From Bacteroidia bacterium (GTDB taxonomy: Bacteria > Bacteroidota > Bacteroidia > B-17B0 > Aurantibacillaceae): a stretch of 64,000 nt of DNA. Shown here one piece after another: positions 34,659 through 42,812 of this stretch (position 1 is the first letter of the stretch; every line of letters starts with the position of its first letter). The notes under the pieces were generated by a model that made no database searches, was not told where the DNA came from, and was given only the letters and a program-made list of their open reading frames with translations. The position numbers and the translations under genes are program-made. Location of the stretch: positions 1 through 64,000 of the forward strand of contig JAEUTN010000022.1 in assembly GCA_016787895.1 (NCBI GenBank), read 5' to 3'.

Positions 34659-34880
34659 TTTCTATAAAGTTAAGAGAAATGAGAAGGTTTTCCATTCAAC
34701 AAATTGTAAAAAATCAAAAGTACCTGTGGATTCAACTGTCCTGCAATTCCATTGCCTGTGCAAAATTTTAAAAAACGCATTGACAAAAGGACCTTAACCG
34801 CATACACTTACTTGTTTTTCAAGTACTTATACCTTTAAAATGAAGCCTTCTCCAATTCAAACCCATTTTTCAAATTTTTC

Positions 34881-34888
34881 TATCTTTG
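34881..34888 (+). promoter_or_regulatory. Putative -7 element TATCTTTG of accA
   Basis: Matches TAnnTTTG exactly, 20 bases before the accA ATG. Confidence 0.5.
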
Positions 34889-34908
34889 CCCCCTAAACCA
34901 AAAGTGGT

Positions 34909-35874
34909 ATGACGTATTTGGATTTTGAAAAGCCCATCCAGGACCTGGAAGAAGAGTTGGCGGAGCTGAAAGAGATGGCATCAAAAAGCAAGGTTGATTT
35001 AACAGACAAAATCAAGGAACTGGAAGGTCATGTACAGGACAAAATAAAAGACGTTTACAGTAATCTCAGTTCCTGGCAAAGGGTACAGGTGAGTCGCCAT
35101 CCGGAGCGCCCCTATACCTTAGCTTATATTGACCATGTGAGCAATAAAACCTTTGTTGAGTTGCACGGCGACCGCACCGTTGGGGATGATAAAGCCATGG
35201 TGGGCGGTTGGGGCGAAGTTGAGGGACAAACCGTCATGTTTATTGGTCAGCAGAAAGGCATTAACACCAAAATGCGTCAGATTCGCCGTTTCGGAATGGC
35301 CAATCCCGAAGGCTACAGAAAAGCCATGCGATTGATGAAAATGGCCGAAAAATTCAACAAACCCATCGTTACTTTTATTGATACTCCCGGCGCTTACCCC
35401 GGATTAGAAGCTGAGGAACGCGGTCAGGGCGAGGCCATTGCCCGAAATTTACTGGAAATGGTACAGCTCAAAGTGCCGGTAATTTGCATAATAATTGGCG
35501 AAGGCGCCAGTGGAGGGGCCTTGGGTATTGGTATTGGCGATAAAGTGCTGATGCTAGAAAACACCTGGTATTCGGTTATTTCGCCTGAATCCTGTTCTTC
35601 CATCCTATGGAGAAGCTGGAACTTTAAGGAAAAAGCTGCCGAAGCCCTCAAACTCACGTCTTATGACATGAACAAAAACGGCTTGATTGACGGCATTATT
35701 CCAGAACCTGTTGGTGCCGCGCACCGTCATCCCGAAACCACCTTTGAAACCGTAAAACAAGAAATTATAAAACACCTTAAGGTCCTCAAAAAACTATCTC
35801 CTGAGGAAAGAATAGAACAACGCATCGCTAAATTCTCATCCATGGGCGTGGTGCACGATCTCGACGAAAATTAA
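34909..35874 (+). CDS. accA: Acetyl-CoA carboxylase carboxyltransferase subunit alpha
   Basis: 321 residues, standard length. N-terminal helix [20 protein letters not shown], then the family blocks [59 protein letters not shown] and [15 protein letters not shown]. Together with AccD it transfers the carboxyl group from carboxybiotin to acetyl-CoA to make malonyl-CoA for fatty acid synthesis, in the cytoplasm. Followed 24 bases later by efp. Confidence 0.97.
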   Translation: MTYLDFEKPIQDLEEELAELKEMASKSKVDLTDKIKELEGHVQDKIKDVYSNLSSWQRVQVSRHPERPYTLAYIDHVSNKTFVELHGDRTVGDDKAMVGGWGEVEGQTVMFIGQQKGINTKMRQIRRFGMANPEGYRKAMRLMKMAEKFNKPIVTFIDTPGAYPGLEAEERGQGEAIARNLLEMVQLKVPVICIIIGEGASGGALGIGIGDKVLMLENTWYSVISPESCSSILWRSWNFKEKAAEALKLTSYDMNKNGLIDGIIPEPVGAAHRHPETTFETVKQEIIKHLKVLKKLSPEERIEQRIAKFSSMGVVHDLDEN

Positions 35875-35898
35875 TAAAACACATAATCATACAATACA

Positions 35899-36462
35899 AT
35901 GGCAGACACAGGCGACATCAATGTAGGATCCATTATCCGTTTTAACGGAGATCTGGTTCAGATCATGGAATACCAACACCGCACACCCGGCAACTTGCGC
36001 GCATTTTATCAGGCAAAAATGCGCAACCTGAAATCCGGCAAACAAACTGAAAACCGCTTCAGAAGCGGTGAATCGGTTGAAATTGTAAGAGTGGAATACA
36101 AACTGATGCAATACATCTATACCGACGGTGAATTCGCCGTGGTGATGGACAACACCACCTACGAACAAGTTCACATTCCTTTGATGATGTTTGGAGACAG
36201 CGGACGTTTTTTGAAAGAAGGCATGGAAGTAAAAATCACCTTCGAAGGTGATGATCCTATTTTGGCTGAAGCTCCTACCTTTATTGAAGCACAAATTACC
36301 TACACCGAGCCGGGTCTTAAAGGGGATACCGCTACCAACACGCTTAAAAACGCTACCATTGACACCGGAACCGAAATTCGTGTTCCCCTTTTCTTTAACG
36401 AAGGCGATTGGGTGAAGATTGATACCCGCACCGGAGATTACGTGGAGCGAATCAAAAAATAA
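35899..36462 (+). CDS. efp: Elongation factor P
   Basis: 187 residues with three beta-barrel domains. The N-terminal KOW-like domain starts IRFNGDLVQIMEYQHRTPG. The loop that is modified on Lys or Arg in other bacteria reads HRTPGNLRAFYQ, so the tip position is probably Asn or Leu-Arg rather than Lys. The C-terminal OB domain ends with IKIDTRTGDYVERIK. EF-P relieves ribosome stalling at polyproline. Same strand as accA; ended by a hairpin terminator. Confidence 0.96.
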   Translation: MADTGDINVGSIIRFNGDLVQIMEYQHRTPGNLRAFYQAKMRNLKSGKQTENRFRSGESVEIVRVEYKLMQYIYTDGEFAVVMDNTTYEQVHIPLMMFGDSGRFLKEGMEVKITFEGDDPILAEAPTFIEAQITYTEPGLKGDTATNTLKNATIDTGTEIRVPLFFNEGDWVKIDTRTGDYVERIKK

Positions 36463-36480
36463 TTCAACACTTTAACTAAA

Positions 36481-36512
36481 AAAAGCGAGGGACTTTATCT
36501 CTCGCTTTTTTT
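36481..36512. terminator. Bidirectional terminator between efp and msrA
   Basis: AAAAGCGAG pairs with CTCGCTTTT around an 11-base loop, with A and T runs on the two sides. It works for efp on the plus strand and for msrA on the minus strand. Confidence 0.85.
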
Positions 36513-37202
36513 TTAGTGTTTTATTTTGTCCTTGAACACCTTTTCAAACTTCTCCAATTTTGGCTGGATAACAAATTTGCAATAGGGTTCAGAGCCATTG
36601 GCATTAAAATAGTTTTGATGGTAATCCTCGGCAGGATAAAAATTTGTGAAAGCCGTTATCTCTGTAATTACAGGGTTTTCATAGGCTTTCACCTCATTTA
36701 GTTTGTTTTTATATTTTTCAGCAATGGTTTTTTGCTCTTCGCTGTGATAAAAAATAACCGAACGGTATTGGGTTCCAAAATCATTGCCCTGCCTGTTGAG
36801 AGTTGTAGGGTCATGGGTTTTCCAGAACACCTCGAGCAATTCTTCAAATGAAATTTCTTCTTTATTGTACACCACCTGACATACTTCGGCATGTCCTGTA
36901 GTTCCGTTGCACACTTCCTTATAGCTGGGGTTTTTAACACTGCCTCCGCTATAGCCGCTCTTTACGCTTTGAACGCCCTTCAAACGTTGAAATACAGCTT
37001 CCACACACCAAAAACATCCGGCACCAAACGTTACTGTATCCATAGGCGATGAAGAAAATGCTTTGACTTTTATAGTTTCTGAATTATTTAAGGTGCCGGA
37101 GTTATTCCCTTTTGAACTGCAGGATCCCAATCCATTTGAAACAATAAAAAGCAGGGTAAGTAATCCTAATTCTGCTTTGATATGGCGCAATCCGTAGTTC
37201 AT
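36513..37202 (-). CDS. msrA: Peptide methionine sulfoxide reductase MsrA, probably lipoprotein
   Basis: 229 residues. N-terminal lipoprotein-like signal (LLTLLFIVSNGLGSCSSKG). The catalytic motif GAGCFWCVEAVFQRLKGV holds the active Cys. Other family blocks are VKSGYSGGSVKNPSYKEVC, GTTGHAEVCQVVYN, FWKTHDPTTLNRQGNDFGTQ and PAEDYHQNYF. It repairs oxidised methionine (S-form) in envelope proteins. Its lipid anchor is suggested by the signal and would put it outside the cytoplasm. Confidence 0.95.
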   Translation of the reverse strand: MNYGLRHIKAELGLLTLLFIVSNGLGSCSSKGNNSGTLNNSETIKVKAFSSSPMDTVTFGAGCFWCVEAVFQRLKGVQSVKSGYSGGSVKNPSYKEVCNGTTGHAEVCQVVYNKEEISFEELLEVFWKTHDPTTLNRQGNDFGTQYRSVIFYHSEEQKTIAEKYKNKLNEVKAYENPVITEITAFTNFYPAEDYHQNYFNANGSEPYCKFVIQPKLEKFEKVFKDKIKH

Positions 37203-37213
37203 GATTTAAGCGT

Positions 37214-37735
37214 TCATTCCTTTTTTTCAGTGGCTTCCTTGTTTGGATTCACTTCAACCTTTTTTTCTTTCTTTGGTTTTTTAGGCTTTCCTCCTTTTTC
37301 TCTTCCAACTACCTCGAAATACCGCTTGATCTTGTCGTTTTTAGTGATTTTCAGTGTGCCATCCAGATCCCATTCCTGAATCACAATGTTTAAAATGGCT
37401 GTCTGGTTGGCTTCATCAGTGATACTTGCTTCCAATTCCAGATAACGCACCTCTGTGTCAGTAGAATCGGTGTAAATAGAATCCTTATTAATACGATACC
37501 GTATCCATTTGTACTGGTATTTGTCGTAGAGGTAATCGCTGAAAAACCGTCCGGCCTTAAAATAAAACAAGTCGGCTATTCCTTTTTTCGAAGAAACCCC
37601 ATCCTTCACCTCATCCAGTAACACATTAAATTTTCTTTTGTTCAAGGGGTCAATTTCCTGAGCCTTTGTAAGATTGAATCCCGGAAGGATCAGGCAAAAA
37701 AGAAACAGAATAGATTTTACATTAATTCTACGCAT
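37214..37735 (-). CDS. Secreted hypothetical protein with lysine-rich tail
   Basis: 173 residues with a signal peptide (FLFCLILPGFNLTKAQ). The mature part is mixed (FNVLLDEVKDGVSSKKGIAD, YLYDKYQYKWIRYRINKDSI) and ends in a low-complexity Lys/Glu tail (KPKKPKKEKKVEVNPNKEAT). No known family recognised. Located 11 bases upstream of the msrA start on the same strand, so possibly co-transcribed. Confidence 0.65.
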   Translation of the reverse strand: MRRINVKSILFLFCLILPGFNLTKAQEIDPLNKRKFNVLLDEVKDGVSSKKGIADLFYFKAGRFFSDYLYDKYQYKWIRYRINKDSIYTDSTDTEVRYLELEASITDEANQTAILNIVIQEWDLDGTLKITKNDKIKRYFEVVGREKGGKPKKPKKEKKVEVNPNKEATEKKE

Positions 37736-37814
37736 GAAAACTGAATTTTAGTTAACTTAACTGAGTAAAAATAGGAATTTATTAGCGAAGCATTCGTTAA
37801 AATATCTAAGAAAA

Positions 37815-39086
37815 ATGGAGCCATTGGCAGAACGTATACGCCCGAAAGATCTTGAACACTACCTTGGCCAAAGTCACATCATCGGAAAAGGCAGCGCACT
37901 GAGGGGCGCTATTGAGCAAAATCTTTTGCCTTCGCTTATTTTTTGGGGACCGCCCGGAGTTGGTAAAACCTCTTTGGCACTTATAATTGCCAATGAATTG
38001 AAACGCCCTTTTTATTCTCTGAGTGCCATTAACAGTGGGGTTAAAGATGTCCGGGAAGTAATTGAAAAGGCCGATTCAAAAAATCTTTTTAATCAGGTGA
38101 AACCGGTTTTGTTTATTGATGAGATTCACCGTTTCAGCAAAACACAACAGGACTCTCTTTTAGGAGCTGTGGAAAAAGGAGTCGTTACCCTTATTGGAGC
38201 CACAACTGAAAACCCTTCCTTTGAGGTGATTCCGGCTTTGTTATCCCGTTGCCAGGTGTACGTGCTTAAATCGCTGGAAAAAGCTGAATTGCTTCAATTG
38301 CTTGACATCGCAATAAAAACCGATGAAGTACTGAAACGAAGAAACATCCGCCTTGAAGAAACCGATGCTTTACTAAGGATCAGCGGTGGCGATGCGAGAA
38401 AATTATTAAATGCACTTGAAATAACTGTAAACAGCCTGCCTTCGGGAGATGTTGTGATTTCGAATGAGCTTGTGCAAAACAGTATACAGCAAAATCTGGC
38501 ACTTTACGACAAGTCGGGCGAACAACATTACGACATCATTTCTGCTTTTATTAAATCCATGCGGGGCAGCGACCCTAACGCGGCTTTGTATTACCTGGCC
38601 CGTATGGTAAAAGGAGGTGAGGATCCTTTGTTTATTGCCAGACGAATGCTGGTGCTTGCCAGTGAAGACATTGGTAACGCCAATCCCAACGCTTTGCTGA
38701 TGGCGAATGCCTGTTTTCAGTCGGTAAACGTGATTGGTATGCCTGAAGCCAGAATCATACTGGCCCAATGTGCCACTTATCTGGCTTGCAGTGCAAAAAG
38801 CAATGCGTCGTACATGGGTATAGAAGAGGCTTCAGAAACAGTTGAAAAAACAGGAGACCTTTCGGTACCCTTGCACCTGCGCAACGCCCCTACCCGACTG
38901 ATGAAAGAACTCAATTACGGCGCCGATTACCAGTACGCGCATAGTTTTGAATCGAATTTTGTTGAGCTCGAATTTTTACCGGAAGCCTTAAGTGGAACTA
39001 AATTCTATGAACCGGGTAACAACAGTCGTGAACAGGAACAAAGGAATTACCTAAAGCGGCTTTGGAATGAAAAATACGGGTATTGA
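37815..39086 (+). CDS. rarA: Replication-associated recombination protein A (AAA ATPase)
   Basis: 423 residues. N-terminal PLAERIRPKDLEHYLGQSHI, Walker A GPPGVGKTSLALI, Walker B LFIDEIHRFSK, sensor region TLIGATTENPSFEVIPALLS (sensor 1 Asn), and GDARKLLNALE (sensor 2). The C-terminal tetramerisation domain has HYDIISAFIKSMRGSDPNAA and NYGADYQYAHSFESNF. RarA/MgsA acts at stalled replication forks. Standalone gene. Confidence 0.96.
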   Translation: MEPLAERIRPKDLEHYLGQSHIIGKGSALRGAIEQNLLPSLIFWGPPGVGKTSLALIIANELKRPFYSLSAINSGVKDVREVIEKADSKNLFNQVKPVLFIDEIHRFSKTQQDSLLGAVEKGVVTLIGATTENPSFEVIPALLSRCQVYVLKSLEKAELLQLLDIAIKTDEVLKRRNIRLEETDALLRISGGDARKLLNALEITVNSLPSGDVVISNELVQNSIQQNLALYDKSGEQHYDIISAFIKSMRGSDPNAALYYLARMVKGGEDPLFIARRMLVLASEDIGNANPNALLMANACFQSVNVIGMPEARIILAQCATYLACSAKSNASYMGIEEASETVEKTGDLSVPLHLRNAPTRLMKELNYGADYQYAHSFESNFVELEFLPEALSGTKFYEPGNNSREQEQRNYLKRLWNEKYGY

Positions 39087-39153
39087 AGGTTTTTGACCCT
39101 TCGATGAAATTAGGATAACCTTTTGACTTTAAACTTTTAACTTTTGACTTAAA

Positions 39154-39750
39154 TTACCACTCATCGGTTTTTACCTCGGTGGATACTTTTTTCATACCTT
39201 CTTTAAGATCAGCAACCACAAGAGCTGCATTTCTGAGGGCTTCGCCTTTCATTTTTTTCCAGGTAACATCTTTCAACACCATGCTTCCACACTCCGGTAC
39301 AACATTGTCGATATTGCCTCCATTCACCTTACCACTTTTGCTTACGTGTTTGATTTCAGAAACCGTGTATCGGTATTTGGAATCTTTCACCTCAATGACC
39401 ACTTTCATTAAAATCTTTCCTGTATAGTCTACTTCCGGATTGAGTTCTTTTGGTTTAATCGAAAAACTGGCAATGCATTCGGCCTTGCTGCCGCTGGAGG
39501 TACCGCCTTTTTTAACGTATTTGGCGTTTTCTTCCTTCACCCAGGCGATAGCTCTGTTCAACAATTCACTGGAAGGCAAAGAATCTGTTACAACTACCTC
39601 AGTGAGTTTTGTTTCCACTTTCTTTTTAGGAGCATCCTCTTCTTCTTTAGGCTTCACTTCAGTAGACTGAGCCACAAGTGCGCCCGAAAAGAGAACTACC
39701 ATAATCAACAGGGCGAATTTTAAACTGAATCTATCTACTTTTATCTTCAT
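39154..39750 (-). CDS. Secreted DUF4468-like protein
   Basis: 198 residues. Signal peptide (LLIMVVLFSGALVAQS), then a charged linker (VKPKEEEDAPKKKVETK), then a domain with SSELLNRAIAWVKEENAKYV, ASFSIKPKELNPEVDYTGKI and YRYTVSEIKHVS. This pattern fits DUF4468 (TBP-like fold) of Bacteroidota envelope proteins; function unknown. The assignment is tentative. Monocistronic, between rarA and the E1 gene. Confidence 0.6.
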   Translation of the reverse strand: MKIKVDRFSLKFALLIMVVLFSGALVAQSTEVKPKEEEDAPKKKVETKLTEVVVTDSLPSSELLNRAIAWVKEENAKYVKKGGTSSGSKAECIASFSIKPKELNPEVDYTGKILMKVVIEVKDSKYRYTVSEIKHVSKSGKVNGGNIDNVVPECGSMVLKDVTWKKMKGEALRNAALVVADLKEGMKKVSTEVKTDEW

Positions 39751-39793
39751 TTTTGCAAGCGGACTAAATATAAAGAGCCAAATTTAATAATTT

Positions 39794-42202
39794 TCAGTAC
39801 AAAACAGGGTATTGTTGTGGATTCGATTCGTGCATCAGCCGGTATACCTTCTCAAACACTTCATCAGCGCTAGGTTTAGAGAAATAATCCCCATCGCTGC
39901 CATAAGCCGGGCGGTGTTCGCGGGCCGTGATGGTGAGTGGCACAGAATCCAGGTAACGATAAGCCCCTTGTTCCTCCATAATTTTTTGCAAGATATAGGC
40001 ACTGGCGCCTCCTGGCACATCCTCATCGAGAACTACCAAACGATTGGTTTTTTTCACCGATTCCAAAATAGAATGGTTTAAATCAAATGGCAACAAGGTT
40101 TGCAGGTCGATTAATTCAACCCCAATCCCATAGGATTCAAGTTGTTTAACTGCTTCCTGAGCAATGCGAACACTGCTGCCATAGGTCACCAAACTAAGGT
40201 CCTTTCCTTCGTTCAACACTTCAGGTCGGCCGAGTTCCACCTTGTATTCTCCAAAATTGGAGGGTTTGCGCTCTTTTAAACGGTAAGCATTCAGGGGTTC
40301 TATAATCAGGGCCGGCTCATCGGCTTCCAACAGCGTGTTGTAAAACCCTGAAGCCACAGTCATATTGCGGGGTACACAAATATTGATGCCGCGGCAGGCG
40401 TGCACAATCATTCCCATAGGTGAACCGCTGTGCCAAACCCCTTCCAATCGGTGACCACGGGTTCGTATCAATACCGGGGCTTTTTGCCGGCCTTTGCTTC
40501 TCCATTGAACTGTAGCCAGGTCGTCGCTCATCAACTGAAGGGCGTAGAGCAAATAATCGAGGTATTGAATCTCAGCAATAGGACGCAAACCACGCATGGC
40601 TAAACCTATGGCTTGCCCCATGATGGTGGCTTCACGAATGCCGGTATCAAACACTCTGTGCTCTCCGTATTTGGCCTGTAGACCTTCGAGTCCCTGATTT
40701 ACACCTCCTATTTTACCCGAATCTTCTCCAAAAATCATTACCTGTGGGTATTTGCTTAAAACCGCGTCAAAATTGTCACGAATGATTTCACGACCGTCCA
40801 CTTGTTTTTCTTCGGCATATTCAACGCTTTGGGGACTAACCAGACTCACTCTTTTGGAGGATTGGGAATACAAATGGGATCCGTAACGTTCACGGTTAAC
40901 CTCATTTTCACGTGCCAGCCAGTTTTGCAATTCACTTCTTTGGTCGGAAGTCTGCCCAGCCGTTAAACGCAGTACCTGTTTTACCGCCGAATGGATATCA
41001 CGACGCAGGGGCTCTTTTATACCAAGCAGTTCATCCGCTTTAGCCAGTATTTCCTCACCACCCATGGTTTTAAAAACAGAAGTGACATACTTCAATTCTT
41101 CTTTTATCGGGTTCAGGTAATCGGCCCAGGCCTGATTTTTAGCCTCCTTTACCGCCTCTTTGGCTGCCTCCTCCATCGCGTTTAATTCGTCCTCATTCGC
41201 TAGAGCATTGGTGAGGATCCATTCCCTCATTTTTTTCACACAGTCAAAATCGTTTTCCCACTGCAAACGTTCCTTGCTTTTGTATCTTTCATGCGAGCCA
41301 CTGGTGCTATGACCCTGCGGTTGCGTTACCTCCTCTACATGAACCAATACAGGCACGTGCTCATCGCGACATACCTTTACCGCTTTTTCGTAGGTTTCGC
41401 ACAAATGGGCATAATCCCAACCTTTGGTTTTAAATATCTCGAAGCCTTTGCCTCCTTTGTCTCTTTGAAATCCTTTCAATACCTCGGAAATACTTTCCTT
41501 AGTGGTTTGGAATTTTTTAGGAACCGAAATACCATGCCCGTCATCCCAAACACTTACCAGCATGGGTACCTGCAATACTCCGGCTGCGTTTATGGACTCC
41601 CAGAACAAACCTTCGCTGGTAGATGCATCGCCTATGGTGCCAAAAGCCACTTCGTTGCCCTGGTTGGAAAAATCGGTAAAAGGAGCTTGTTGCAGATCGC
41701 CGTTGATGCGGTAAAAATGTGAGGCGTAAGCCAGACCCAATAAACGGGGCATCTGACCTGCAGTAGGTGAAATATCACTGCTGGAGTTTTTTTGATTGAC
41801 CAGTTTTTTAAACAAACCGTTTTCATCGAGGCTATGGGTGGCAAAATGGCCTCCCATTTGACGCCCCCCGCTCATGGGTTCTAATTCCAGATCGGTATCC
41901 CCGTACAATCCGGCAAACCATTGTTTCAGGGTAATGGCCCCGATGGCCATCATAAAGGTTTGATCGCGGTAATACCCGCTGCGGAAATCCCCATTGCGGA
42001 ACACCTTACTCATGGCCATTTGAGCCACTTCCTTCCCATCTCCAAAAATGCCAAACTTAGCTTTGCCGGTGAGCACCTCTTTGCGGCCCAATAAACTGGC
42101 CTGACGACTTTCGTTTACCAAGCGGTAGTCGCTGAGCACAATGCTCTTGAACTCCTCAAAACTCAGTTTGCCTGTTTTGGCTTCACTCCCCTGATTTCCC
42201 AT
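39794..42202 (-). CDS. 2-oxoacid dehydrogenase E1, fused alpha and beta subunits
   Basis: 802 residues. The N-terminal half is E1 alpha: AMSKVFRNGDFRSGYYRDQT, and the thiamine-diphosphate motif GDASTSEGLFWESINAAGV in the GDG-N position. The C-terminal half, from about residue 455 (EEKQVDGREIIRDNFDAVLS), is E1 beta: MIFGEDSGKIGGVNQGLEGL, GFYNTLLEADEPALIIEP and RLVVLDEDVPGGASAYILQK. It decarboxylates a 2-oxoacid and transfers the acyl group to the lipoyl domain of E2. Fused E1 of this type is usual in Bacteroidota and most like branched-chain 2-oxoacid dehydrogenase, but pyruvate cannot be excluded. E2 and E3 are not in the window. Confidence 0.93.
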   Translation of the reverse strand: MGNQGSEAKTGKLSFEEFKSIVLSDYRLVNESRQASLLGRKEVLTGKAKFGIFGDGKEVAQMAMSKVFRNGDFRSGYYRDQTFMMAIGAITLKQWFAGLYGDTDLELEPMSGGRQMGGHFATHSLDENGLFKKLVNQKNSSSDISPTAGQMPRLLGLAYASHFYRINGDLQQAPFTDFSNQGNEVAFGTIGDASTSEGLFWESINAAGVLQVPMLVSVWDDGHGISVPKKFQTTKESISEVLKGFQRDKGGKGFEIFKTKGWDYAHLCETYEKAVKVCRDEHVPVLVHVEEVTQPQGHSTSGSHERYKSKERLQWENDFDCVKKMREWILTNALANEDELNAMEEAAKEAVKEAKNQAWADYLNPIKEELKYVTSVFKTMGGEEILAKADELLGIKEPLRRDIHSAVKQVLRLTAGQTSDQRSELQNWLARENEVNRERYGSHLYSQSSKRVSLVSPQSVEYAEEKQVDGREIIRDNFDAVLSKYPQVMIFGEDSGKIGGVNQGLEGLQAKYGEHRVFDTGIREATIMGQAIGLAMRGLRPIAEIQYLDYLLYALQLMSDDLATVQWRSKGRQKAPVLIRTRGHRLEGVWHSGSPMGMIVHACRGINICVPRNMTVASGFYNTLLEADEPALIIEPLNAYRLKERKPSNFGEYKVELGRPEVLNEGKDLSLVTYGSSVRIAQEAVKQLESYGIGVELIDLQTLLPFDLNHSILESVKKTNRLVVLDEDVPGGASAYILQKIMEEQGAYRYLDSVPLTITAREHRPAYGSDGDYFSKPSADEVFEKVYRLMHESNPQQYPVLY

Positions 42203-42220
42203 AATTTATACTGAATACAA

Positions 42221-42228
42221 CAAATATA
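42221..42228 (-). promoter_or_regulatory. Putative -7 element TATATTTG of the E1 gene
   Basis: On the minus strand TATATTTG, 18 bases upstream of the E1 start codon. Confidence 0.5.
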
Positions 42229-42334
42229 AGAGATAGCCCCAAATAGTAAAAATTATTTTGAGGTCTTGGTCTGTATTGCAGGAATGACAATAAATTGGTA
42301 AAGATTACCTATTGTTTTAACAACACAACAAAAT

Positions 42335-42360
42335 AAAAAATCCCGCCTTTTGAGCGGGAT
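42335..42360 (-). terminator. Terminator after trxA
   Basis: On the minus strand ATCCCGC pairs with GCGGGAT around a 7-base loop, followed by ATTTTTTATTTT. It lies 25 bases after the trxA stop. Confidence 0.85.
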
Positions 42361-42384
42361 TCATTGATTTAATAGCAAGCGGTC

Positions 42385-42702
42385 TTAGATTTGCGCGTCT
42401 AACTTCGCAGCAAGAGTGGATTTAGGCACTACCCCTACTTGTTTGTCAACCACCTGACCGTTTTTAAAGTACAGAAGGGTTGGAATATTGCGAATACCGT
42501 AATTGGCGCTGATGTTGGAATTTAAATCCACATTCACTTTTCCTATTACTGCTTTCCCATCATATTCTTTGGAAAGTTCTTCTACTACCGGACCAACCAT
42601 GCGGCAAGGGCCGCACCATTCTGCCCAAAAGTCAACCAATACCGGTTTATCACTTTTTAATACAAGTTCTTCGAAGTTTGCATCTGTTATTTCTAATGCC
42701 AT
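42385..42702 (-). CDS. trxA: Thioredoxin
   Basis: 105 residues. The redox-active motif is [13 protein letters not shown] (Cys-Gly-Pro-Cys). The cis-proline region is [20 protein letters not shown]. The N-terminal strand-helix pattern is standard. It reduces protein disulfides in the cytoplasm with NADPH and thioredoxin reductase. Short intergenic gaps on both sides; ended by a clear terminator. Confidence 0.96.
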   Translation of the reverse strand: MALEITDANFEELVLKSDKPVLVDFWAEWCGPCRMVGPVVEELSKEYDGKAVIGKVNVDLNSNISANYGIRNIPTLLYFKNGQVVDKQVGVVPKSTLAAKLDAQI

Positions 42703-42812
42703 GTTGTGTGTTTTTTAGAGATTAATATAGTTTAGTTATCAATAAATGTTCCATACAAAATTAAAGTCTTTATGACAGTATTTTGGTAAGGCTTGTTGCC
42801 TTTTTCTGCCAA